A stretch of 64,000 nt of DNA from Oceanisphaera sp. IT1-181 (GTDB lineage: Bacteria; Pseudomonadota; Gammaproteobacteria; Enterobacterales; Aeromonadaceae), in assembly GCF_033807535.1 (NCBI RefSeq), contig NZ_CP136856.1, forward strand, positions 3,095,001 through 3,159,000, read 5' to 3'. A model generated the notes under the pieces. It saw only the letters and a list, made by a program, of their open reading frames with translations. It was not told the origin of the DNA and made no database searches. How positions within the stretch are numbered: position 1 is the first letter of the stretch; each line of letters starts with the position of its first letter. Position numbers and translations under genes: made by a program. Shown here one piece after another: positions 32,806 through 42,241 of the stretch.

Positions 32806-34092
32806 ATGTCCAAGTCTGACGATTTATTTGCCAAGGCCCGCCTCGTTATTCCGGGCGGCGTTAACTCTCCGGTTCGTGCCTTTAACGGCGTAGGCGGCAC
32901 ACCGCGCTTTATTGAACGCGCCGATGGTGCCTATATTTTTGATGCGGACGGCCAGTCCTATGTGGATTACATTGGCTCTTGGGGCCCGATGATTTTGGGC
33001 CATAACGCCGCAGTAGTACGCGAGGCGGTGATTGAAGCCGCAGAGCGGGGCTTAAGCTTTGGCGCACCCACCGCCAGTGAAGTAACCATGGCGGAAAAAG
33101 TAAAAGAGTTAGTGCCCTCTATGGAGCTGACCCGCATGGTGAACTCCGGCACCGAAGCCACCATGAGCGCCATACGTTTGGCCCGCGGCTTTACTCATCG
33201 CGATAAGATTTTAAAATTTGAAGGCTGTTATCACGGCCATGCAGACTGCCTACTGGTTAAAGCCGGCTCCGGCGCCCTCACCTTAGGCCAGCCTAACTCA
33301 CCGGGCGTACCGGCAGACTTTGCTAAGCACACCCTCACCGCGACCTTTAACGATTTAGACTCAGTTAAAGCAGCCTTTGCCGCAGCACCAAATGACATCG
33401 CCTGTATTATCGTGGAACCGATTGCTGGCAATATGAACTGCATTCCTCCTGCGGACGGCTTCCTACAAGGCTTGCGCGATATTTGCGACCAATACGGTGC
33501 CTTGTTGATTTTTGATGAAGTGATGTGTGGTTTCCGGGTTGCCTTAGGCGGCGCGCAGCAGCGCTATGGCGTGACCCCGGACTTAACCACGCTCGGTAAA
33601 ATCATCGGTGGCGGCATGCCAGTAGGTGCCTTTGGTGGCCGTCGCGAGGTGATGGACCATTTAGCCCCGACCGGCCCCGTGTACCAAGCCGGTACCTTGT
33701 CCGGTAACCCCATCGCCATGGCGGCAGGTTTAGCCACCTTAAATGCCCTTAGCGCACCTGGCTTACACGAGAAACTAGAAGCCAGCACTAAAGCCTTGGT
33801 TGATGGCCTGCAAGCGGCGGCCGATAAACACGGCATTCCTTTTACCACTACGCAAGTGGGTGCCATGTTTGGCTTTTTCTTCACCACTGAAAAAAATATC
33901 ACCTGTTATGAGCAAGTGATGCAGTGTGATAGCGAGGCGTTCAAACGCTTCTTCCACTTGATGTTAGATCAAGGCGTATACTTGGCCCCTTCTGCCTTTG
34001 AAGCGGGCTTTATGTCATTGGCGCACGGCGAGAAAGAAATTGCCCACACTCTGACTGCGGCAGATAACGCCTTCGCTACTATGCAGGCTTAA
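32806..34092 (+). CDS. hemL: glutamate-1-semialdehyde 2,1-aminomutase
   Basis: A 428-aa PLP enzyme that converts glutamate-1-semialdehyde to 5-aminolevulinate, the second step of the C5 route to heme and siroheme. MSKSDDLFAKARLVIPGGVNSPVRAF is the standard start. The PLP lysine lies in TTLGKIIGGGMPVGAFGG, the cofactor Asp in LIFDEVMCGFR, and FEGCYHGHAD is present. Length equals E. coli HemL (about 426). It is divergent from the DUF6776-like gene. It supplies tetrapyrrole that CysG, encoded further along, turns into siroheme. Confidence 0.98.
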   Translation: MSKSDDLFAKARLVIPGGVNSPVRAFNGVGGTPRFIERADGAYIFDADGQSYVDYIGSWGPMILGHNAAVVREAVIEAAERGLSFGAPTASEVTMAEKVKELVPSMELTRMVNSGTEATMSAIRLARGFTHRDKILKFEGCYHGHADCLLVKAGSGALTLGQPNSPGVPADFAKHTLTATFNDLDSVKAAFAAAPNDIACIIVEPIAGNMNCIPPADGFLQGLRDICDQYGALLIFDEVMCGFRVALGGAQQRYGVTPDLTTLGKIIGGGMPVGAFGGRREVMDHLAPTGPVYQAGTLSGNPIAMAAGLATLNALSAPGLHEKLEASTKALVDGLQAAADKHGIPFTTTQVGAMFGFFFTTEKNITCYEQVMQCDSEAFKRFFHLMLDQGVYLAPSAFEAGFMSLAHGEKEIAHTLTAADNAFATMQA

Positions 34093-34126
34093 TAAGTTAA
34101 AGCACCGTAAGCTAACTAAACACAGG

Positions 34127-34564
34127 CTAACGGCTCTGCTCGGGCTGCTGAATATTTACCAGCGGCCCTTCTAATAGTTCAACGCTGTTCCCGTCCGGAT
34201 CCATAATAAACACGTAGCGGCCACAACTTTGCCCGTGCACCACAGACGGTTTATCTGCTAATAATCCTGCACCGTGCAAGGCACTCAAGGCCTCATCTAC
34301 ATCGCTCACTTGCAACGCAAAATGCCGTAACCCCAGTCGAAACCCACTGGCCCAAGGCGGAAAAACTGTTAGTGCCTCCATCTCCTCGTCGGGCTTAAAG
34401 CAATACAACTCCAATAAGGCTTGTCCTAACTGTAAATGACAAATTTGTAGCTGTTGAGCTTCATCCTGCCAGCGATACACGGGCTCAAAGCCTAAGCCTT
34501 TATAAAAGGTTTCAGACACCGCCAAACTACGGACACTAATGGTCAAGTGATGGAAAGAAAACAT
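34127..34564 (-). CDS. VOC-superfamily protein (glyoxalase/bleomycin-resistance fold)
   Basis: A 145-aa protein with two beta-alpha-beta-beta-beta halves. It starts FHHLTISVRSLAVSETFYKGLGFE and ends YVFIMDPDGNSVELLEGP, the signatures of the VOC fold. Potential metal ligands are His6 or His5, Glu in LLELY, His in LRHFALQV and Glu in VELLE. The substrate is unknown. It is convergent with hemL and isolated from mrcB by a terminator and repeats. Confidence 0.82.
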   Translation of the reverse strand: MFSFHHLTISVRSLAVSETFYKGLGFEPVYRWQDEAQQLQICHLQLGQALLELYCFKPDEEMEALTVFPPWASGFRLGLRHFALQVSDVDEALSALHGAGLLADKPSVVHGQSCGRYVFIMDPDGNSVELLEGPLVNIQQPEQSR

Positions 34565-34612
34565 GACACGCCCTCCGATTAGATACCTTTGAGCATATAC
34601 GACGCAGCAGAA

Positions 34613-34786
34613 TGTGAGGGGTAAAGCGTGAGGAGTGAGGGGCTAAGATTGACATAAAAAAACAGGCAGCTGATTTTGATCAGGTGCCTGTTTAGGTTTC
34701 GCTTAGTTTTTGATGCTTAGTGCTCGGCGCTTTATTCTCGTCCTCTTCACGCTTTACATCTCACGCCTCACACTTCACTCCTCATA
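34613..34786. repeat. inverted-repeat arms flanking the mrcB terminator
   Basis: Left arm 34613-34648 (GTGAGGGGTAAAGCGTGAGG...) and right arm about 34741-34786 (CTTCACGCTTTACATCTCAC, then GCCTCACACTTCACTCCTCA) are imperfect complements that bracket the terminator hairpin. It is the longest-arm member of this repeat family in the window. Confidence 0.7.
34656..34693 (-). terminator. rho-independent terminator downstream of mrcB
   Basis: On the minus strand AACAGGCACCTGAT pairs with ATCAGCTGCCTGTT around an AAA-type loop and is followed by a run of seven T residues. It lies 100 bp past the mrcB stop, between the repeat arms. Confidence 0.82.
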
Positions 34787-34792
34787 ACCAAA

Positions 34793-37135
34793 TCAGCGTG
34801 CGAAGTTGAAGATGTCCTTTAACCAATCGCCGACTTGCTCACCGGTTTTGGGCAGGTCGTAGGTCGGCGCAGCTGGCTGACAACCGCGAACCGGTGGCAA
34901 ACTTGCAGACTTGGCCGGTAGCAAACGCGTTTGCTCACAACGTGGATCTGCGGGCATGCCATCGCTGTAGGCAAAGTTAGCCTGCTCGATTCCCGGTGGG
35001 GCCTTAAGCTCCAGTGAGTCGACGCCACGGCTGTCTAAATAGCGGCTATACACTCGTAGCGCACCACTGGAGCCGGTTAAGCCGGTGCTGGCGTTATTAT
35101 CCAAGCCCACCCACACACTGGCCAGCTCTTCGTTATCTAAGCCCGCATACCAAGCATCACGCAAGTCGTTGGTAGTACCGGTTTTACCTGCCATTACCCG
35201 ATTAGGAAAGCGCGCGGCTAAGTGCGCCGCCGTACCACCGCCGACCACCCGTGTCATGGCATAGAGGGCTAAATAACCCGCCTCTGGCTCCATTACTTGC
35301 GTGGCCTTGGCCGTGTGCTGATACAAGATTTCACCTTTATCGTCTTGAATGGCACGAATCGAGGTGAGCGGCTGATACAAGCCTTGGTTCGCCAGCGTTA
35401 AATACAGCTGATTCACTTCCAGCGGCGTCAACTCCAGCGTGCCTAACATCAAAGAAGGATACGCAGGAATAGGTTGGCGTACGCCCATACGCTGCAGGCC
35501 TTTAATCACATTATCTAGCCCCACTGCCATGCCTAAATTGACAGTCGGTACGTTCAACGATTTAGCCAGAGCATCCACTAGCATCACCTGACCGCGAAAC
35601 TGACGGTCATAGTTATTAGGCTTCCAGACTTGGCCACCTTCACTGCGCAAACTAATGGGCTGATCTTTAATGGCGCTGCCTAAGGTAAAGCCATTGGCCA
35701 GCGCCTCAGCATAGACAGGCGGCTTAATTAACGAGCCAATAGCCCGGCGAGCAGACAGCGCACGGTTAAAGCCGGCAAAGCTTGGATCGGCACCGCCCAC
35801 CACGGCACTCACCTCTCCTTTACGCCAGTTGGTCACCACCATGGCCGCTTCTAAGTCCGGCTTTTTGGTGTTAGTTCTTAGCTGCTTTACTTGCTCGATG
35901 ATTGCTTGCTCGGCACTGTGCTGGGCAATAGGATCCAAACTACTGAAAATTTTCAGACCGTTTTGGCGTAAGAAATCACTGCCAAAGCGCTCTTGTAACT
36001 CTTGGCGCAGCATGCCCATAAAGGCAGGCGTGCGGCCATAGCCCATGCGTCCGCGCTCAATCAGCTGCAGTGGTGTCTCACTGGCTTGCTCATAGATGGC
36101 ACGGCTGATATGACCGTCATTGGCTAATAAACGTAACACCAGATCACGACGCTCGCGAGCGCGCTCGGTATTGCGCCAAGGATCGTAATAAGACGGGCCT
36201 TTCACCAGCGCCACCATCAGGGCAATTTGGTCGGCATTAAGCTCATTAAGCGGCAAACCAAAGTAGAAATAACTGGCTAAACCAAAGCCATATACGCCTT
36301 GGCCACCGTTTTGCCCCAGATACACTTCGTTTAAATAGGCTTCTAAGATCTCGTCTTTGTCATAACGAAAGTCGATGATCAGCGCCATATAGGCTTCTTG
36401 AACCTTGCGCCATAAACTGCGGTCTTGGGTTAAAAATAAGTTTTTGGCCAACTGCTGAGTCAGGGTACTGCCGCCTTGTACCGTACGGCCGGCTTTCACG
36501 TTCACCACCAAGGCTCGCAGTATCGCCATCGGCGATACGCCGTCGTGACTGTAAAAGTCTCTGTCTTCCACGGTAATCAAGGCGGTTTTTAATAGCTCAG
36601 GCACTTGGTCTAAGCGGACCAATAAACGGTCTTCACGCTTTTCTACGTTTAAGCGGTCCAGCAATACGGGATCCATGCGCGCGTAACCCAGCTCACGACC
36701 ATTGGTGGGGTTTTTTATCGCTTGTAGGCGCTGGCCCGAGAAGGTCAGTCCAATTTGGCGGGCATCTTCAGGCCCATCGGAGAAATTAAACGAGCGGCGA
36801 TGAATTTCGATACTGCTGTTGTTGGCCGAGTATTCACCCGGACGACTGGGGCTGGCGACCTTGCGATAGTTTAACAACTGTAACTCACGCAACATCTGGG
36901 CATGAGAGAGCTTTTGGCCTGGGAAGAGCTCCAAGGGACGGCTATAGACCAAGGCGGGCAACGCCCACTTTTGGCCATCGAAGCGCTCTCTGACTTGGCT
37001 ATCGAGGTAAATACCAAAAATGCCCATTATCACTGCAAACACCAGTGTTAATTTAAGCAGCAGGCCCCACCAAAAGCGGTTTTTTCTCACCGGCTTCTTT
37101 TTGGATTTGTTCTGAGTTCGAGTCTGTTTTGCCAT
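34793..37135 (-). CDS. mrcB: penicillin-binding protein 1B
   Basis: A 780-aa bifunctional class A PBP that polymerises and crosslinks peptidoglycan. A short basic cytoplasmic tail (KKKPVRKNR) and one membrane segment (about 21-43) are followed by the UvrB-like UB2H region, then glycosyltransferase GT51 with catalytic Glu190 in TVEDRDFYSHDG and GGSTLTQQLAKN. The transpeptidase has Ser468 in GSLIKP, an SxN around SLNVPT and the KTGTTND motif. Length and the UB2H region separate it from PBP1A. It begins 2 bp after the hrpB stop, so the two are co-transcribed. Confidence 0.96.
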   Translation of the reverse strand: MAKQTRTQNKSKKKPVRKNRFWWGLLLKLTLVFAVIMGIFGIYLDSQVRERFDGQKWALPALVYSRPLELFPGQKLSHAQMLRELQLLNYRKVASPSRPGEYSANNSSIEIHRRSFNFSDGPEDARQIGLTFSGQRLQAIKNPTNGRELGYARMDPVLLDRLNVEKREDRLLVRLDQVPELLKTALITVEDRDFYSHDGVSPMAILRALVVNVKAGRTVQGGSTLTQQLAKNLFLTQDRSLWRKVQEAYMALIIDFRYDKDEILEAYLNEVYLGQNGGQGVYGFGLASYFYFGLPLNELNADQIALMVALVKGPSYYDPWRNTERARERRDLVLRLLANDGHISRAIYEQASETPLQLIERGRMGYGRTPAFMGMLRQELQERFGSDFLRQNGLKIFSSLDPIAQHSAEQAIIEQVKQLRTNTKKPDLEAAMVVTNWRKGEVSAVVGGADPSFAGFNRALSARRAIGSLIKPPVYAEALANGFTLGSAIKDQPISLRSEGGQVWKPNNYDRQFRGQVMLVDALAKSLNVPTVNLGMAVGLDNVIKGLQRMGVRQPIPAYPSLMLGTLELTPLEVNQLYLTLANQGLYQPLTSIRAIQDDKGEILYQHTAKATQVMEPEAGYLALYAMTRVVGGGTAAHLAARFPNRVMAGKTGTTNDLRDAWYAGLDNEELASVWVGLDNNASTGLTGSSGALRVYSRYLDSRGVDSLELKAPPGIEQANFAYSDGMPADPRCEQTRLLPAKSASLPPVRGCQPAAPTYDLPKTGEQVGDWLKDIFNFAR

Positions 37136-37137
37136 AA

Positions 37138-39597
37138 TCAGTGCTTTATATGCCTCTTGGTGTACTGGGTTGGCGCCGTGGTGGCTGGGCTATCAGGCCA
37201 GTGGTGCTTAGGGTAGCGCCCCCGCATTTCTTTTTTAACATCTTGATAAGAACCGGCCCAAAATGCGGCCAAATCTCGAGTAATTTGTAACGGTCGACGC
37301 GCCGGTGACAATAGCTCTAGCACCAAAGCAACGCGCCCTCCTGCTAAGGTGGGGCTGTGCGATTGGCCAAACATCTCTTGTAAACGCACCGGCAAGACGG
37401 GGTCGTCTGCTTCTCGATAACGAATGCGCACTTGAGTGCCGGTGGCCATCGTCAGTGAGTTGGGTAGCAGGGTATCCAGCAATTGCTGCTGTGACCAGTC
37501 CAGCCGGCTTTTAAATATCTGCGCCCAAGGTAGGCGCGCCAGTGCCTCCCAACGGCCAAGCCCCGTCAAATAAGGCAGTAACCATTGTTCGGCCTCCTCT
37601 AGCCACTCGCTTGGATCACAAATAGCAAAGCCGCGATCGGCCAGTTTTTGTCCGGCGAGCCGTAATCTCAGCCAATATTGGCCAGCCGCTTCATCTAACG
37701 GTAACGCCTGCCAACCGCGGCGTTTAACCTCGGCTAGCAAACATTCGGCTTTTTGCTGGGGGCTAATATCGGTTAAGGGCGCGCGCTGTAAAATCAAACT
37801 GCCAAAGCACCACTGGCGCTCGGCTCGCACTCTATTAGCCTCATTATCCCACTCTAAGTGCGCTTTATCACTAAAATGCGCGGGCATAAAGGCTTGTAAT
37901 TGCGCCAGCTCAACCGACTCCGCTGCTTGAATAAAAATGCCCCGTTCGCTGCGCCCTAACGCCGCAATAGCCAGCATATTTTTGCCTTGTAAAGGGCTGG
38001 CTTGAGGCAAGTCGGCACTTAAGCCACCGGCTAGGCCATAACGTAGTTGCTGGCCTGTTGTCTTACCTGCAGCTTCCGATCGTAATAAGGCTACCCACTC
38101 GGGCCGTGCGTTGGCCAGTAGCGGCCCTACATACTGCCCAGATGGCGCAGTTGGCGGTACGTTGAGGCGGGTAAACCAACGCTGAGCCGCCTGTTTAAGC
38201 GCGCCCTGCCGCACTAAAAGCTGCCCAGATAAGGGGCCTGTGTCCCAACGGCCTTCTTCTAATAAGGCCACCAAATACACTGCATCGGCCACCGCACCTT
38301 TATGCCCTTGCTGTTGCCAAGCTTGGGCACAGAGCAGTAACTGGCCAAGCCTTGGCTCACACCCCAGTTGCCAGACCTTGCGCCCCAAAATGGTCAGCTG
38401 AGTGCCATTAAGCAAACCTAAAGCGGTTAACTGTTGGCGGGCGGCGGCCAGCAGCGGCGTGGGGGGCTTGGTCAGCAAAGCCAACTGCTCAGGATCCGCC
38501 CCCCAAGCGGCGCACTCCAGCACAAAATTGCTTAAATCACTCTGTTCAATCTCAGCGGGTCGGCGCACCACTAAGCGCTGTTGTTGCTCTTGGCTCCACA
38601 GTCGCACGCAACTGCCTGCTTGTACCCGTCCGGCACGGCCCGCTCTTTGCGTGGCTGAGGTTTGACTGATGTGGCGGGTGTGTAAGCGTGCTATGCCCGA
38701 TTGCGGTTCAAACTCGGCACGCCGCTCAAGGCCACAATCCACCACAATACTGATGCCATCAATCGTCAGCGAGGTTTCCGCCACGTTAGTGGCCAGCACC
38801 ACCTTGCGCCGCCCCGCGGCAGAGGGCGCGATGGCCAATTGTTGCTCGCGCAAGCTCAAGCGGCCATATAAAGGTCGCAGCTCCACTTGCGCATCGGTTT
38901 TGCCCTCGAGCCAACGCAGGGTGTCACGAATTTCTCGCTCACCGGGTAAAAAGGCCAACACGCTGCCTGAGTGCTCGAATAAGGCCGACACAATCGCCCG
39001 CCCCATGGCCTCATCAAGGCGCGCATGCAGATTGCGCGGCTGATAACTCACCTCCACCGGAAAGCTGCGCCCGTGACTGTGAATATTAACGGCATTCGGC
39101 AGCAATTCGTCCAGCGCTAAGCCATCCAGCGTCGCGGACATGATCATAATGGTCAGATTATCGCGCAGCTCTTGGCATTCCAAGGCAAACGCCAAGGCCA
39201 GCTCGGCGTGCAAGCTGCGCTCATGAAACTCATCAAAAATCAGTAAGTCGACCCCCACTAGCTCAGGATCGCCTTGCAGCATGCGCGTTAACACGCCCTC
39301 AGTGACGACCTCCAGTCGCGTGTGTTTGCTGACACAAGTTTCACCGCGCATCCGATAGCCCACTTGGCCACCAGGCTGTTCACCTAACTGTGCGGCTAAA
39401 TACTGGGCTATGCTGCGCGCCGCCAAGCGTCTGGGCTCCAGCAATATAATGCGGCCTTTGATCTCCGGTTGCGCTAACAGCCACAGTGGCAAGCCCGTGG
39501 ACTTGCCCGCCCCCGGCGGCGCTTCAAGAATAATATGTGGCGCCATTAAGGCCGCCTTTAATTCTGGCAGCACTTGGGCGATAGGAAGCTGGTGCAC
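37138..39597 (-). CDS. hrpB: ATP-dependent RNA helicase HrpB
   Basis: An 819-aa DExH-box helicase. Motif I GAGKST is near residues 29-34, motif II DEFH at 122-125, motif III SATLD, motif VI QRAGRAGR, followed by HA2 and HrpB-specific C-terminal domains ending FWAGSYQDVKKEMRGRYPKHHWPD. I start at a GTG (39597, VHQLPIAQVLPEL) because it aligns with E. coli HrpB (MSSLPVAAVLPEL) and has GTAGGT upstream; the ATG 21 codons earlier adds unconserved sequence. hrpB-mrcB adjacency is conserved in enterics. The cellular role of HrpB is still unclear. Confidence 0.94.
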   Translation of the reverse strand: MHQLPIAQVLPELKAALMAPHIILEAPPGAGKSTGLPLWLLAQPEIKGRIILLEPRRLAARSIAQYLAAQLGEQPGGQVGYRMRGETCVSKHTRLEVVTEGVLTRMLQGDPELVGVDLLIFDEFHERSLHAELALAFALECQELRDNLTIMIMSATLDGLALDELLPNAVNIHSHGRSFPVEVSYQPRNLHARLDEAMGRAIVSALFEHSGSVLAFLPGEREIRDTLRWLEGKTDAQVELRPLYGRLSLREQQLAIAPSAAGRRKVVLATNVAETSLTIDGISIVVDCGLERRAEFEPQSGIARLHTRHISQTSATQRAGRAGRVQAGSCVRLWSQEQQQRLVVRRPAEIEQSDLSNFVLECAAWGADPEQLALLTKPPTPLLAAARQQLTALGLLNGTQLTILGRKVWQLGCEPRLGQLLLCAQAWQQQGHKGAVADAVYLVALLEEGRWDTGPLSGQLLVRQGALKQAAQRWFTRLNVPPTAPSGQYVGPLLANARPEWVALLRSEAAGKTTGQQLRYGLAGGLSADLPQASPLQGKNMLAIAALGRSERGIFIQAAESVELAQLQAFMPAHFSDKAHLEWDNEANRVRAERQWCFGSLILQRAPLTDISPQQKAECLLAEVKRRGWQALPLDEAAGQYWLRLRLAGQKLADRGFAICDPSEWLEEAEQWLLPYLTGLGRWEALARLPWAQIFKSRLDWSQQQLLDTLLPNSLTMATGTQVRIRYREADDPVLPVRLQEMFGQSHSPTLAGGRVALVLELLSPARRPLQITRDLAAFWAGSYQDVKKEMRGRYPKHHWPDSPATTAPTQYTKRHIKH

Positions 39598-39740
39598 GTG
39601 ATTACCTACTGGTTTAAAAACGCTTATATAGTGCCAAATAACCGCGTAAAGCGCGATCAATTACGCCGGCTTTCAGCCATGCTTAGCCGCGGTGGAAAAG
39701 CGACGTCGCCATAACGCAGACCAGCGTCACTGGCGGCGGG

Positions 39741-40775
39741 GGCTATGTTCGCTTTAGTTGTTGAAAACGCGGCTGAACCGCACATTGCCATATAAAATCA
39801 ATAGGTTGAGCATCAGCTTTCCTAGTATGCTCAAACCACCTGAACCAACCAAGGTAACGATGAAGGTACTTGGTGGCGACACCATGAAAACGCATTATCC
39901 ATTGCTTTAGTCGACTGTGATAAGCATTCACACCCTGGATATGGAATATCTCTTCACGTACCCGCTGACCGACACTGCTGTTAACCGGCTTGTGAAGCAA
40001 GTGATGTTTGGCTGCCAACGCCTCGTAGTTAAGATGGCCATCGCTACAGAGCACAGCGCCAGACCGTAATCGCGGCAGCAGGCAGCGTTCCAGCTTTCTG
40101 AGCGTAAAGCGTTTCATTACAAAGTCGGCTTCGTTGTGGTTGCGGTCGCGCAGTACCATCACTTTGACCCACTTAATGTTTTTCTTATCGCTACCACGGC
40201 GGCGAGGTTTTCTCTTACTGAGATCCCGCTTGCCTTTGAAGGATTCACGTATAAACGTTTCATCGGCTTCGACGATACCGCCCAGCTCAGAAGACTTAGT
40301 ATAATCAACCAGTTGCAGAAAGCGGTGTCGCCACCTGAATGATGTACCTAAGTTTATCTGACACTTTTTGGCGGCTTTGCGAAGTGTTGTGGATTCCATC
40401 ATCTGCTCCGCATATTCCAACCACCGCTCAGCCATTCGAAGCCCAGCAAGTGGCGTGCCGGTCAGAGAGGTAAATGTCTTCTTGCAAGCCCGGCAGCGGT
40501 AACGCTGTCTACCATTCATGCTTCCCCACTTATAGGGAGCATCATCGCGGCAATGAGGGCATGTTGGGTGTGAAGCAGTGAGTTCTTCTAGTCGAGCAAT
40601 GAGCTCGGGAAACGAGTCTGGTTGCTGAAGCAGTATCAGCAGTTCATGCCGCTGCCGAGGCTGGAGTTCAGTCAGTTGGCGTTTAAGTTTGGCGAAACCT
40701 GTACTTTTCATCTTTTTGCCTCCCACGAGGTGACTGATTCAAGTATAGCTTTCAACGATTAACTCAAACATAGCC
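39741..40775 (-). mobile_element. IS1595-family insertion sequence, intact, with 8-bp target duplication
   Basis: The element is 1035 bp. The left end GGCTATGTTCGC..TTA..GTTGAAA and the right end (read inward on the minus strand) GGCTATGTTTGA..TTA..GTTGAAA form imperfect terminal inverted repeats of about 26 bp. Both sides are flanked by identical GCGGCGGG (39733-39740 and 40776-40783), an 8-bp target duplication as usual for IS1595. It lies between hrpB and a decayed binding-protein gene. Confidence 0.93.
39743..40711 (-). CDS. IS1595-family transposase
   Basis: A 322-aa transposase with an N-terminal zinc ribbon (Cys51, Cys54, Cys73, Cys76 in CPHC and CRAC), a helix-turn-helix-like region (TTLRKAAKKCQINLGTSFRWRHRF) and an ISXO2-type DDE domain: Asp150 (VEADETFI), Asp224 (CSDGHLNY) and the N..HSRLKQW motif near 262-271. 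I start at 40711, 7 nt after GGGAGG. The stop codon lies inside the terminal inverted repeat, 2 bp from the end of the element. No frameshift is visible, so it may be active. Confidence 0.93.
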   Translation of the reverse strand: MKSTGFAKLKRQLTELQPRQRHELLILLQQPDSFPELIARLEELTASHPTCPHCRDDAPYKWGSMNGRQRYRCRACKKTFTSLTGTPLAGLRMAERWLEYAEQMMESTTLRKAAKKCQINLGTSFRWRHRFLQLVDYTKSSELGGIVEADETFIRESFKGKRDLSKRKPRRRGSDKKNIKWVKVMVLRDRNHNEADFVMKRFTLRKLERCLLPRLRSGAVLCSDGHLNYEALAAKHHLLHKPVNSSVGQRVREEIFHIQGVNAYHSRLKQWIMRFHGVATKYLHRYLGWFRWFEHTRKADAQPIDFIWQCAVQPRFQQLKRT

Positions 40776-41009
40776 GCGGCGGGCGTAGGAACCAGCGCCT
40801 TGCCGATCAACCTCTAATAAACACGCTTGCCACTCTCGTCATTCAGAATCATGCCATTCACACGCTCTTTATTAATATCACTTTAATTAATACCCATCAT
40901 TTTATTTACCATTAATTTTTACGCTTTGTTTGGCGTCAATTTATATAAAGAGGTAAACTTAGCCGCTGCATTAACATTCATCGCATCGAAACTCACTCAG
41001 GGATAAAGA

Positions 41010-41941
41010 TTGATTAATAAAATAAGGACATTAGTTTCCTTGGTGCTATTAAGCCTCACGCTTACGGCGTGTGACGAAAGCTCAAGAACGGCTAAACAGC
41101 CAGGGTTAACCACTATTCGTATAGCCAGTTGGAGCTTGCCGATTACCGGGCAGATCAATCTCTTGGCCGAAGATAAAGACTTCTTTTCTCCACACTAAGT
41201 GGCCATTAAGTTTATTCCTGGTGCCGGCGGCAGTGATGCTATCAATAAATTATTGCCGGTGAGGCAGACATTGCCTTTGCCGATCCTGGCGCATTATTTT
41301 CAGGCTTAGCCAGAGGCAAAAAATTGGCGTCTATGCGATACCAGTGGCACGAAACGAAATTTATTAGCGGTGTTAAGACAAGCCCGATTAAGAGCAAATG
41401 ATGTGGAAATCATTGAAACTGGCGTACTGAATTTTGCCCCCTTAATTCACGGCCAAGTAGATGCTACCTCCGCCACGGATACTGCCTTGGTCGCCGCTCA
41501 AGCAAACGGATTAGGTGAAGTGAATGTGATACAAGTTAAAGATTACTTTAATTATTCCAATGATTTATTTGTGGTCACAGAAGAAACCTACGCCCAAAAA
41601 AAGAGCAGCTGCACGCATTTTTAGCCGGCTATGAAACCAGTGTCCGATGGATGATAGAAAACGTAGACGAAGCCGCACAACAGGCCGTTAAATATGCGGT
41701 TGACGGCGAAAATAACGCCCACAACGCCACTATTATTGCGCTGCGCAATACCAGTAGCTTACCGCTTTCCGGTGAGCTTTCAGAGTTAGGTTTGATAAAC
41801 TTTAATAACTTACAAGATGCCGCCAACATGTACTACGAGATGGGGCTAATTAGTCGCCCCCTCGACTTAAGGCCTGTGGTGGACTCGCAATATAGACTGC
41901 CCCTCTGGTCGGGGAATAATAACGCTTTATTTACCCGATAA
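41010..41941 (+). pseudogene. decayed ABC substrate-binding lipoprotein gene (NMT1/SsuA-like)
   Basis: The first segment (41010-41198) encodes a lipoprotein signal with lipobox LTAC and TIRIASWSLPITGQINLLAEDKDFF, then meets an in-frame TAA. The same frame continues as VAIKFIPGAGGSDAINKLL, then shifts near 41256 (GEADIAFADPGALFSGLARGKKLAS), shifts again before 41370 (QARLRANDVEIIETG) and once more at an A7 run near 41594, after which ENVDEAAQQAVKYAVDGE..YRLPLWSG completes the gene. At least one stop and three frame changes make it nonfunctional. The original protein resembled nitrate/sulfonate/taurine-type binding proteins. Confidence 0.85.
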
Positions 41942-42241
41942 TAGCAAGCCCGCCACAAGGTTAAGTCCCACCCTACGATTACCCGCCGCCTAGGCTAAGA
42001 ACTATATGCCCTTTAATCTCGTCTTGCGCCAAACATCCTCACAAGGACTATGTGACTGACTTTACAGTTATTGTTATAAGTTAGCTCCATATGATGATCA
42101 GCATAGGAACCTATGTATAGTAGTTAGCAAGTAACTGAAAAATGTTTGTTGCGCTGATTTAGGTATTACAAAGACCAAGTATCTAGTGCCGCAAAATTTT
42201 CAAACCCAAAAAGTTCCTGGCCAGCCAGGTAAGAGAAATAA
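41942..42241. other. 300-bp intergenic region before the c-di-GMP enzyme
   Basis: No gene, repeat or convincing promoter is visible. The sequence is more AT-rich toward the downstream gene (for example GTTATTGTTATAAGTTAG around 42069), which might include its promoter, but no hexamer pair stands out. Confidence 0.4.
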
